Positions 1 to 12,400 of a stretch of 64,000 nucleotides of DNA are shown one piece after another; positions within the stretch are counted from its first letter, which is position 1; the number at the start of each line of letters is the position of its first letter. The stretch is from Hyalella azteca (lineage: Eukaryota > Arthropoda > Malacostraca > Amphipoda > Hyalellidae), in NCBI RefSeq assembly GCF_000764305.2, contig NW_025939587.1:124001-188000 (forward strand), given 5' to 3'. The position numbers and the translations under genes are program-made. The notes below the pieces were generated by a model. The model saw only the letters and a list, made by a program, of their open reading frames with translations, did not search any database and was not told the origin of the DNA.

Positions 1-3000
1 TGTTTTGGCGTGTTTGTGAACTCGCCCGCACAGCGGCCCCTATGCATGCTTGTGTCCTGCCATGCAATTAAAACTGACGGCAATTAATTATCGATGGCTT
101 CAATTAAGCGTAGGTGTAGCAGGGAATTAATCTGTCAGTTTTTATTGATCCTTTCCTTTTCTTCTTCTTGGAGGAACGTAAACAAGAGAGCGGCAACTGC
201 TGCGAAATTTATAAAAGATTTCCGAGCTTCAATCTTGATATATTGACGTCAAAACATCCGTCTAATTTGCTTATTATTCTTTGAAATACTTATGTTCGAT
301 TCTGCCTACGTATCTCAAACGAATTTAGCGTATTAGAATCCATTTTCTTGAAATTCTAATAACTGAAGCGTTTAAGTGCATCTAAGCACATCACTTTAAA
401 CTATTAATGGCATCACAGAGACCAGGCGTTGTTCGCCGGCATTGCGCGTAAATCAACGAAGTTTAGGAAGTCATTCATGCATGCAACCCGCAACTCGAAG
501 GTCTAGCAACTCCCACTGCATCCATTATCCGTTTCTAGGAGAAACTATTCAAATTCAACAGCGCCCATGAATATTACCGCCATACCAAGATTGTCGCGTA
601 CCATGCAAATCGCCCAACAAGTGATTCCGAGGCGGGTACCCACGATGGCAACATCTCGCCTTACCTGTATCAAAGTTAGAATTTTAACGAATCTTTACGT
701 GTTTTAGAGCGGGTTGTTCGAAAGGTATCGTTTAATAACACTTTGCTCCGTCTAAACATTAGATTCGTTCTGAATGAACAGTTTTCTCTTTCCTGCACGA
801 TTCTAAGCAGTCCGACGTAAAATTTTTGTAAACTGAACTCAAATATGAGTTTATGTCAGGGAAGAATTTAATTGAATCATTTTGCATGCATTGACTTGAA
901 AATAAAGTTATGAATTGAGGACTAGGAATAGCAACAGAGATATTTAATGAATTTTTCAGGCGTTGAGCATTTAGAAAAAATTAGGCACGGTATATATGAG
1001 CAATTCGTGCCAATTGTTTAAAGGAGCGAGTAATAAAAAATTATTGGTCGTGATATGCTGACAAGACTTTGATATTTTCGAATTAACTATAATATCTTGG
1101 ATAAGAACGTTTCGGAGAACTACTGTATAACTATTTTCCGATTCGAAAAAATGTCAGATTCGAGCTCATTAATTGTGTGCTAATAACATACGAATACAAA
1201 TGTTTTTTTTTTTCGTTACTTGCAAAACGTTTGACACAATTTGTATTAAGTCCCATAAAAATATAATAAGTCCCATAAAAATATACAATAAGTCCCATAA
1301 AAAAGCTTCTCCGCTTCACTTTATTGTCAATATAAAATGTCAACATTTGTAAATTCCTATTTTCTAATGTTACTCATGATCATTTGCGTCCGCATAATTG
1401 CATCATTTTAAACCTCGTCCATCATTTAAACCATCATCATTTAAACCATCATTAAACCATCATTTTAAACTTTTTGAAACAAGGACGTGAGTTTATTGTT
1501 TTGAAATACTCGAATAATTAAATGTTCCAAATACCTGATCGTATTTCAAACCTTTTACTTCGTATATCTTAATGACATGAAACAAAATTTCCAGTCACGA
1601 TTTTCCAGCTGGGCAAACACCAGCACACACAAAGCGTGCAAAAAACTTGTCCGTAAAAATACACACAAAAAAAGCGACGGCAAGCCGGTCTGTGTCGCAG
1701 GCCATGTAGTGAATAATGTGCTGTGACAAACGATCGTGTCCATGTCATAGGTGCATAAAGACATTACTCACTGGTGAAAGCCTCTGTGAGTCGGTCAATG
1801 GCAGTGCAGTATGAGGGCTTGCACAAATGGACTGGGCAACATTCTTGTCCGCCTCGATGTGAGATCCTATCGCAGATTCGGTCTTTTGTGCGGTAGGGAT
1901 CGGACTGATCGAGTACCGGTTTGCTCAGAGTCCGCACATCTTATGCAGACCTCGTGGCTACTCGGTGCTAGCGTCACCATCACCACTGTGGCCATAATAC
2001 ATTGCTTGAGATTTTGTTTTGACTCCTACTACTTCCAATTTTATTTACCACAATTTACTCATAAATAAGTTGAATCAGTTTTAAGCATCTTAGAGCTTAT
2101 CCAGTAAAATTTTCCCTCCAATGAGATCTACTTGTAGCAATGATGTCACTTACGATTAGGTGGCTTAACGAATACTGTAATTTAATCTGAATCAAACTCA
2201 ATTAGCAAATGATATGTATGTAAAGTAGCATCAGATGCAAATTTCAGTTGATGCAAAGTTGTTGATGCAAATTTCAAAGGCCAGAAATGTTGCTGTTGGT
2301 ATGGCGACATAAAACTCATTATACCCTTTCCCCCACACACGACTGAGCTACGTAAACAAACTATCGCCCAGCTCCACTACAAACGTAGCATCGTTACAGT
2401 GCATGCAAAAAAAGCTCTCAGTCTCTGACAACAACACGTCTGTAGCTGGGCGGTGTCCGCGCTAATACGTTATACGCAGTGGGATTTTACGCCTTTGAAC
2501 GTACGTTTATTATTGTTTGCACGTAGTGGTGCAGTGTTCGTACGTTGAATAACAGTTGTTACATAAGGCGATCATACATAATTCATCGCTAGTCGTGGAT
2601 TATTCCTGTGAAACTTCAGTTGTGGTTTCTGGCATTTCTTCGTCTTCTGAATGAAACTGAAAAGTTGTTTAGTAGATTTCATCACAACACTTTGACTTTG
2701 AGTGTAATTTGCAGAAATTGCATTACGATCACGATTATTAATATTCAAAATTTAATACGAAACCTTTCATATAAAGTGAAATTTTCTTGCTTGTTCCATT
2801 ATAAATGCATGTCATCTAGAGTTATAATTTTATATCATTATTTATTTTTTAAATGCTACTCATTGCATAGAAAAATTATGTGCCTATGACATTGTGGAAA
2901 TATATTCTGCATCAATCACAGGAATATTCAGAGTTCATTTTTCATGTACCGCAATGATTCGTGTGCAGATAAATTAGGGTTAAATTCTGAACAATGCGTG

Positions 3001-3385
3001 GCCCAAAAATCATGTTTTAATGATGGAGCAAGTCATGTCAGCTCACACTGTACATCTTATCATTACGTATGTTATTTTAACCTGTGATATTGTATGGAGA
3101 ATCAGTCCATTCATGAAGAGACTAAAGAATTTGGATCCTGAATAATTCAACGAATATACATAAATATATTTCCTCTAAAATACTTAAGCAATTGTACAGG
3201 CAGACGTCATGAAGGGAATTTAATACATGCTTGTGTAGTACTAGCATTATGAAATATTACTTAATTTACAAATGGCTTTCATATACACGTCTAACTGACG
3301 GCCTTTGGCAATGTGGCTTCAATTTTTAATTAGGGTATCCCAGCATTCAGACGGAAACCACTTGATCCTGTCTCGGGTTTTGCAG
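1..3385. other. 5' flank or first intron of unc5; no exon supported
   Basis: This AT-rich stretch lies upstream of the first recognised unc5 exon. That exon starts in phase 1, so at least one earlier coding exon must carry the signal peptide. I looked for a Met followed by a hydrophobic run and a phase-1 GT donor and found no convincing case. The open frame at 1811-2068 has neither a typical leader nor a clear donor. A moderately GC-rich patch at about 2330-2560 could be regulatory, but no core promoter motif can be defended. The only clear repeat is the short array at 1245-1304. Confidence 0.5.
1245..1304. repeat. Short tandem repeat, about 21 bp x 3
   Basis: Three successive copies of a unit reading approximately taagtcccataaaaatata are visible. 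The third is slightly diverged. No gene association is seen. Confidence 0.75.
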
Positions 3386-3498
3386 ATGGCCCCAAGGACC
3401 CGTTTGTGGGGGACGGGTCGGCAAACAAGTCCCCCGACAGCCCCTACTTCACCCTGCACCCCACCAACGCCTACATCATAAAGAAAGTGTCGGGATCA
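3386..3498 (+). CDS. unc5: unc5 exon 1 in window: start of Ig1
   Basis: The acceptor is tttgcag at 3385. The exon enters in phase 1 (two bases complete a codon) and then reads 37 codons ending in VSGS. It contains PYFTLHPTNAYIIKK, which matches the start of the UNC5 first Ig domain (family pattern PYF..P.DAYIVK). The donor is the slightly weak gtatgc, phase 0. A later GTTAGT donor at 3513 would break phase with the next exon. The intron that follows, 3499-6059, holds no second unc5 exon. Confidence 0.88.
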
Positions 3499-6400
3499 GT
3501 ATGCAGTCAAGGGTTAGTATGCGGTGCTTGTTTGTCAGGCTCTGCATGCATTCAATGGTAGTACAAAGTTTTAGGTGTGAAATGTGAGCATGAAACTTGA
3601 AAACATGTAGTAATCATTTTACAATTAAAACTAGCTACTGATCTTGGTATTCAATAAATGACGTGATTTCCCCCTAGATTGCCTATACTCTGTGAATTTT
3701 TTTCACGCACTTTGAAAAATATTCAATCGAGCACAATATTAAGCCGAACCAATTTCCTATGGACCGCAAAAATGTTCAGTAACTTGGCCCAGACCAGCGA
3801 TCCATCACGCGCTAACTGGCGTGACACAACCTGGCTTTGTTGGCCGCTGCTGCGTCCCGGGTGCCGTAGCGTGGCTACGACCATGGCTGAACGTGGCTAC
3901 ATGGGGTCTTTGCTTGACTGACTCTTGCTCTAAATGTTGTTCATTATTGATAAAGTGCTCTTAAAGTAGGGAAATTATTTATAGCTCTTTATATCATTGA
4001 ATTATTTCTCAACATTTACGTATTGAAGAGGATTATGAAGTATTAGCTGAGACCTGTTGGAGTTCTAGTATATTTGGAGTTCTAATGTTAAATCACTTAT
4101 AAATGATTTACAGTTTGCATTTATGGAATTTCGATTTTGCATTCAACATCGATATTTTGTTTTATTTAAGAATCGGTCACTATTTTATTCAAATTCACTT
4201 TCATGATATTACATTTTTGGGATTACTGTACGTTCGTCTAGAAACTGAACTAAAGGGAAATGTTTAAGGTTATATCTGGTTTGCACTCAGCAAGCTATGA
4301 AATCTCGATGCAATATTCGACAGCATAGACTAAACTTAATATAAATTACATGAAATAAACTTAGCGCTCATGATTCATACGTCTGAGAAACCTCTTGATA
4401 ATTAAATGCCGTTTTATGATTGTTAGGTTGATAAAAAAATTAAATTCAATAGAAATATTCGAAGAACGCCACCCACGACGGAGGGTTGACCCCAGGTAAT
4501 TACAACCCAACACTGCAGGGTTGAGCCTAAAATTGCCACTCAAATGGTCAGGCCTTCAATAACATTCAATTTTGTACATTTATATTCATGCATTGTTCTC
4601 TCATTCTCCCAGAGTTTATTCTGGTAAGTTATTTCCTCTATTCTGTAATTAAAAATGATACTCTTCCACACAGGGTTTTTTGCAATACACGATTAGTTTG
4701 AAGAACATAATAATTTATCAATATTAATTTATTAATAATAACAAATTTTAATAAGATTCCAATTATTATAAATGTTTAAAAATATTAATTTGAATGTAGT
4801 ATAATAATGCTAAACACAATCAACATAATTTGAGGCGAGTCCACTAATTAACTTTAAATTTCGTTGAAGAAAGTAATGATGTTTACTTTTTTCAGAAATC
4901 TTATTGAGTATATACACTTTTAGCTTGAAAGCAGATCCCGAAGATATTAATTCCATGGATAATTGAAGGTTTACGATAACATTTTTCCTGTGACTTGGCG
5001 ACAAGTAAGCGCCCTCGGCCACCGCGCTGAGATATTTGGCGGCGTTCGAAGAGTCGGAATGACAGCGCCGGCGCGGGAGGTCCAGATGGTCGATCAATTA
5101 TTATGCAGCTAATTAAAGCCTCAGCTCGATGATTTACGACAATTCCTATCCGGCCCCAGCGTTAATATCCCCACTTATACGAGTCTCTAATATCAAAAGC
5201 CAAGCTATAAAACCCGCATTTTTACCTTAGATCATTAAAATATCTCCGTTGAAAATGTTGTAGGCCGCCGATTGTCGCTGCCAAGCATCCCTTGAGTTCT
5301 TCGTTAATAAGTTGGCATCTCTTATAAGAAAGATTTATTTGACATCCCGTCGCCCATTGTTATCGAGGAGGCATCGATGCTAGGGGCTTGCGGGTTTCTT
5401 TTATAGTATTTAGGATTTTAAGTCTTTAATGCCAACGAGATCTTAGTGAAGTTTCCCATAAATTTAATCATCCAATTAATTTCAGGTGACGTTTCGCATC
5501 GAAGTAATCAATTGAAGATGGAAGAGTTATTACCGTTGGAGAATATTTTAATTCAAACCACTTGGGCAAAGCTAATTCAATTGTTATATCTCTTTGTTTA
5601 TACAAAAAGAACTTACGAGAAATTTGACATGGAGAGAAATCCATGAGAATTCATTAAAAAATAGTTTCAAGAATTATCAAGTAAAATCAGATGTTTTTCC
5701 TTATTTTTTTCAGTTGTTGTCCATTTCTTGCAACCTGTGTTTGAAAATTTCCGCGAAGCTTTGAACAGACGAACTTTGGATGCATCGTAATATTTCGCCG
5801 TTTCATAGTTACCACATCCTGTAAGAGAATTATAAATACACTTCAATAATATAGCCTATTGTTTTGTAAGAGTAACGACATTTCTAGCTGGGTGCCGCCT
5901 TCTCATGGTTCTCTATTGTCATTAACTGGCAAAGTAGTTTAAATTTAACTAGATACATGTTCTATTGATGGAAAAACCAGCAGATAACGAACAAACCTCT
6001 CACAAATCCATTGCTATGAACTTAATTATGTTAATAAGAAAATATATATTGTTCAATAGGAGCATCGATGTCTGATTTGGAGAGCGCATTCCGTTGCAGT
6101 GCGCTTCAAGTGTAATGGCGCAACATGGCCAGACTCCAAGGACCAGACGGTGGAAGATGTCAGCTCAGGAACACAGCAGGTGGAAGCAAAGCTTATGGTG
6201 ACCAGGGAGCAGGTCGAGGAATACTTCGGCCACGACGGCTACTCCTGCTACTGCAACGCCTGGAACGCTAAGGGCGTCAAGGCTACGAGCTTCTCCGCCT
6301 CTGTGTCCATCGCATGTAAGTAATTCATTCGTTTTTCTATTTAAATATAATGTAATGTAAACAATAACATCCAATGTAATTTGGTTTTTGTTTCGCACTA

Positions 6401-9400
6401 CACTTTTTATACTACAGTAACAAATGGAACCCAAATTGCCCATTGATTGATACACACTACAACGAATAAAAATAAAAGACCGACCGTTCGTTCCAAATGG
6501 TCTTTCTCTCTTCACTAGCAGCAATTCAAAAGCACGTGCCACGGATGATCTAAGCTTATCTATCTATTCCCCTACCAATCATGTGTCTGCTCAGCAGCAG
6601 CTATATAATGCGTCTGCGAGCAGAGGTATCTCTGTTAGCTAAGAAAGCAGTCTTACCATGTATGGCTGCATCTGGCCACTAGATGGCACGATACGGGCAT
6701 GGGGGACTCCACCTATGTCGGGCCAACCTCGTCATGGTGGCTGTTTGGGTGGACCCAAGCAACCAGCCCACTCCCTATCGTTTATCGAGACATACGGTTA
6801 TTAATTCTTGCTTTAAATGGAACGTATGCTTGGCCCGGCGCCCGAGTTATAGGAACAGCGCCCAGCGGCGTCTGGAGAGAAGAGGGAAGGTAAAAGAAGC
6901 AGGCAATAATATCTTATGATGATGTTGTAGATTTTAGGACTTTTGGCTAAGTTAGCATTAAGAGCATTCTTTTTGAAGGGCCCCGTTTTGTCTATTTGAA
7001 AAGCATTTTTTACTACTATTAACCAAGAAATTTATAACTACGCTGTTCAAATTCAACTGATTAATTTTCAACAGGCTCTTATTTATATATTATTTATTAT
7101 GAAATGAATGTTATGTACAAATTTTTTACTTATTTGCATAAAAGTATCAGTATTATTTTTAAATTTTTCTATGAATTCCGCAGCACACAATCGGAAATTC
7201 CTACAATGGTCTTGTTATTCAGACGCCGATGCGTTGCGTACGCAACTGTGAACCACTTATTTGCATAATTCTATATCATTTTGCGGCTTGGCGGTTGTTT
7301 AACCTAAAATGCTGATCGCTTGAAAAACGGCAAAAACGCATCGCCCGGTATCAAATTGAGTAGCTCGTCAATTAAAGAGCAAATTTTCAAGGATTAGAGC
7401 CGGTCTTATCTTGTAAGTTTCCAAAGCTGCTCTTATTACTGACTCCGTTGATAATTGAAGGTTTTAGTAGTGTTGGTTTTGCAATGCTCAATCACTGTGC
7501 CTTGAGCGTATGAAGTGTTTTTCTCGTGAATGGAGTGAAGAAAATTTGTGTAGATGCAGTTAATTCAGATTGTAAGTAATCGAGCAATTTCTTCGAGTAG
7601 AAGAAAGTTAAAAATAATGAAATATCAGCAGTCCAATTAAGAAGAATTAACTCTATTGTATATGAATCGCTGGGTAAATAACTGGCCATACATTGCGTTT
7701 TTTATTGAAAACTTTTGATAGCGACTATTTACATCGGTTAGAAAGGTCAATCAAGCTTCTTCCGTCCAATTCTACCTATCATTCTATTATATTCTACTTA
7801 TTATTCTATTATATTATACACAAAAGAAGATGTTTTCAGGTTAACATGTTGAAATCCACAACTTTGCAACGGGGTGTACGTTAAAGTCACCCCTTTCATG
7901 GGGTGACTTTAACGTACAGAAATTTCTTGACCTTTCGTGTTTCGTGACTGCTGAGAGAAATGAAATAGTTGAGTTATTTTTTCTGTAAGAATTCCAAACA
8001 TGGTCTGAATGACTTGTATCGCCTTTTCCCCTCTTATATTCTCTACATTTTGCTACGATGCCTCTTAGGTACCATTTAAATTATGAACTTTGAAGCCTGC
8101 ATGGCAGTTAGCATTCGGGTTGCAAGGCTATTTCCAGAGGAACTATGCACCAAATAAGGCTTCAAGTTGAGTCGTTCACATAAAGAGCCGTCGATCAGTT
8201 CCGATCAGATGATTATTGAGCGCCCTGAAATGATGCTCCATGATAACTGGTTCAGGGCTTCCTTTACTGTCCGGCCAAATCCTTTTGTGGCAATAGAAAG
8301 CACCGCTTCGTTCCGCTACCATCTACACTACGTAGGGCAAATTATCGTCCTCATTCCTCCAGCTTCTCGAGAACGGACACTCTGTCATGCACAAGTGGCC
8401 GTTCCTCTCATAAGATGTGGATTTTACTCTATGACTCCCTCTCTCTTCTGCTCTCTTGCTGCAACCGTGCACGATCGAGAGGCCAAGATCCCATTAGATT
8501 CTTGATATCATGACCACGGAGACTTTAAAGTGGAAGCTTTTAAACTTGGCTGCTCTTAGCTGTTTCCTTTGCCAATTTTGCTTAAAGATGGTTCAATTAT
8601 AAATTTGGGATCAATTTTACTGAGTCCACTAGATAAGATAAAGATAGAAAAAAATTGAAATGAATTTTCACTCAATACTTTTAGGGAACAATCTGATTTG
8701 CTTGACAGATCTGCGTCGGCACTTCTTCGAGCCGCCGTACTCGCGGTCCGTGCCACTGGAGAGCCAAGTGGAGATGCGCTGCCTGCCGCCGGAGGGACAA
8801 CCTCCGCCGTCCACCCTCTGGCTCAAGAATGACAAGCCCATCGACTTCAACCTCGAGTCCAACTACAGGCAAGTGTTGAGTCAATGGCAGGACCATCGAC
8901 TTCAACCTCGAGTCCAACTACAGACAAGTGTTAAGTGCGAGATAGACCTAACGGCTTCAGCGAGTTTTTCTATAGACAATGGTTGATTCAATGAGATTGG
9001 ATGGTATGTTAACTTACCTGCAAGCAAGTTTTAAGTGATTGCTTTTATTTTTTATTCAACTGGATCAAAATAGCATGATTTTCGCGTTCACCTGCTATAT
9101 TTTTTGGAACAGTGATTACACATTTTGCATTGCTTCTTTATAGATCACTTCTCTCTCAAAATATTCATCTCCTAGGAAATGAATTGAAATTTACATTAAC
9201 GTTTCAATGTATTTAAACGAATCAGGGTGTCGTCGGAGGGATCGCTGCTACTGCTCTCTGCTGGGCCAGACGACGTCGGGAATTATTCGTGCGTCGCAGA
9301 AAACGTCGCCGCAAAGCGCGTTTCTGATCCAGCGTTTCTCAAAGTCTACAGTGAGTTTAAATTTATTATACCCTACCGAGACTGTAATATTATTCGACAA

Positions 9401-12400
9401 AAGTTAGATGAAATTAGAAAAAAATCGTTTATAAAGTACTATAAGTTAGAGCTCAATAAATTCTTAAGTTAATTGAACAGAAATTGTTCTAACTCAAAAA
9501 CATGGGATATGCAAAATTTCAAACACTTTGAATCAAAGGCTAATTTGGTGCGAAAATAATAAATTATAATAAAGTACCTGACGCCGAACTTGCGTATAAC
9601 TTCTGGGTAATAAATTCACCTCTTGGTTAGGGCCAAATGCAAATGGAAATTCCATTTAAACCCTTCAGAGGACGGCACATGGACACAGTGGTCAGCATGG
9701 TCGCCCTGCAGCGCTGAGTGCGGCACGGGGCACCAGAAACGCACCCGCACCTGCACGGCTCCCCCCGCGGCCGGCGGCCCCGCATGTCGCGACCCAGCCT
9801 TCCAGAAAAAAGAGTGCGCGACCGGAGTGCCGTGTCCGGGTGAGTTTTGCATTTACATTACGAATAAGTATATTCGTATTATGATATGAATTTTTCATAA
9901 GCCTATTTATATAATATTTATTATATTATTTATAATAAATATTATTAATTATTATATTATAAGTCTGTATTTTGTATAAGCCTAGTATTTTCAACTTTAT
10001 TGTAAAATTGTGTTTGAAACTTTATTAGAGCAATGCAATGCAAAAATTTAAATATTTAAATACAGATCTTTGAGCGGCTCACCGGAAGCTCTCTTTGCTG
10101 CGAATTTTTCGTTCGTTCTATGTCTGAGTGAGCAGACAGAGCAATTATTTATGTGTAATATAATTTATGTAACATCTATTATATCTAGGCTATCTAGTGA
10201 ATTTTATCTAGGCTGTCTAAATTAGTTTCTACGATCGGTGGGTATTGATGAAGAAAGTTTAGATTCGATTTATTCCCATCACCTTCATGTAATTATTACC
10301 GAATGATATGCTACTGTATGATTTCGTTTAAGGAGCTGATAGCAATTTCAAAGAGTTGATATACTATTCAAATTTACACAGATGTGATACTTCCATCTAT
10401 TTGAGTAATGTGGAATTTACAGCGATCAGTCCTATCACATGAGATGATTTATTCATAAATTATGGCTAAAATCACATAGATATAACTGATGAAAACCTGA
10501 ATGCAGCAAGGATTACTCTCTACGGCGCGCTGAAGTTTCCATTTCAGAAGAATATTGGTCGATACTAAGCAGGTTGTAGATAGCTGTTGGATTGTCGATG
10601 TTGTACAGTTCGTGGCTAGGTAAAAATCGTCACAAAACAATTAAAAATTTCGTTTTATTAACGCATACATCAGTAATTGACTTATATAAACATTGTCCTG
10701 GAAAAATAGGTGTTTTTGCATTTAACTGACGAGGGCTTAAGAAAGTGTCAGAAAATAAGAGCAAAAATAACAATGAGACGAATTTTATTTACGTTTCGGA
10801 TAAATGGAAATGAAATTGTATGAATTTAAGTATCAACGAATTTTGGTTGATTTTATTTAGCTGTGGACGGCGCATGGTCGGCGTGGGGCGAGTGGTCCAC
10901 GTGTGGTCCCGACTGCACCCAGCGCAGCTCCCGCGCGTGTGACGCCCCCGCCCCCCTCTTTGGGGGACGCGTGTGCGTGGGGGACGACACGGTCACGCGC
11001 AACTGCACTGGCGGCATGTGCATGAGTGAGTAAACTTTTTCCGCTGAATTCATATCTTAATCCTAAGCTAAAATAAGAACAAATTACATAGAGTAACTTG
11101 GTGCTATACAACTGTAATATCTTAAACATTATAGATTGTGTCAATTAATAAAACAGCGAAGAAAATTTGGAGATTGCGTGTCAGTCATGTTATTGATCAT
11201 AGACCCTTCAAGACTCATGGACCGAGAAAATTGCGCAAGTATATATTGTTTTCTGATTCGAATAGTGCATGACTGCGGTAAATGGTGTGAATATGAGTGG
11301 AAGGTACAAACATATAAGGTATAAACACAAATTCAAATTATTTCTTATCATGGTACTGTTTCAATTTTCACTTGCAGAACCCAACATGTACGGAGAAGGC
11401 TTCACTAAGAAAGGTAGGTTAGCAAATTTTTGTTAATTTCTGTACATCCTGATTACAAAAACGTTAACATTTATAATATCAATGTTAATGAACCGGGACA
11501 AAGCAAAATATAATTTTTTTTATGCCTCAAATAGTTTTTGAATATGTAAAATACAGTATGAACGAGCGCGGCCAAGTGGCGTTGGCAGCTGTTTGTTATA
11601 AAGTACCTTGCCTTGATCCCAAGTTTCACGCTCCTGCACAACTTCATAAAACTCATAGTATACTAAAAAGTTATCCCGATGTTGCCCGGGATTAATAGTA
11701 TTTGGAAATTGTTGTGATTAAAAAATTGCGTTTTTTCAAAGGCCGTTGTCCCTAATCCGATCATGGCTAACCCTAAAACTTCAAATCCAGTAAATAAATT
11801 AGAGAAGCTCAATTGCCTCAAATGAAGAAACTCGTGTATTATTAGTGAACACTGCATTTCAATTCTCACCATTATTGTCAAATATAATAATTTGAACAAC
11901 TATAGATAAGTTTTTCATTGTATTTTTATTTTTTTATTGTATTATAGTTTTTCATTATATTTTTATTTTTCATTGTATAATAGTTTTTCATTATATTTTT
12001 ATTTTTCATCGTATAATAGCTCGGGACGAGGCGGTGCGACAAGACATCTCCCTGATCGTGGTGCTCGCGGTGTTGGTGCCGCTGGTGTTGCTGCTTTTCT
12101 TCTTCGTCCTTAGGAAATACACATCCAAGAGCAGGCAAAACGGAGTGCTCTACGAAGCCGCTGTGTCCGGTCAGTTAAATTCGTTATTTTATTTGTTAAA
12201 ATTCCATTAATAATGAGTAGCTATTTTGATCATCTTCAAGCTTTATTGTATTTGGGTAAAAATTTCAGAATTAGATTGTGATAAATGTGGATGTGGTCAT
12301 CGGTCAACGGATTGTTCTTTTGATAATTGATTAATTCGTCATGTGTGTTTCAAATGCATTTATATTTTTTGAGAGTATCCCATGCACAAATAATAATAAT

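Noticed and set aside
1811..2068. Candidate leader exon for unc5
   Set aside because: No N-terminal hydrophobic leader directly after the Met, and no clear phase-1 donor at the end of a signal-like segment.
6099..6323. Start of unc5 exon 2 at the cag at 6098
   Set aside because: It would lose the first Ig cysteine and require an exon ending in phase 1. The acceptor at 6059 gives phase 0 continuity and all four cysteines.
8871..8876. GT donor at 8873 for exon 3
   Set aside because: It would end in phase 0 and put exon 4 out of frame. The GC donor at 8869 keeps NYR-VSSEG continuous.
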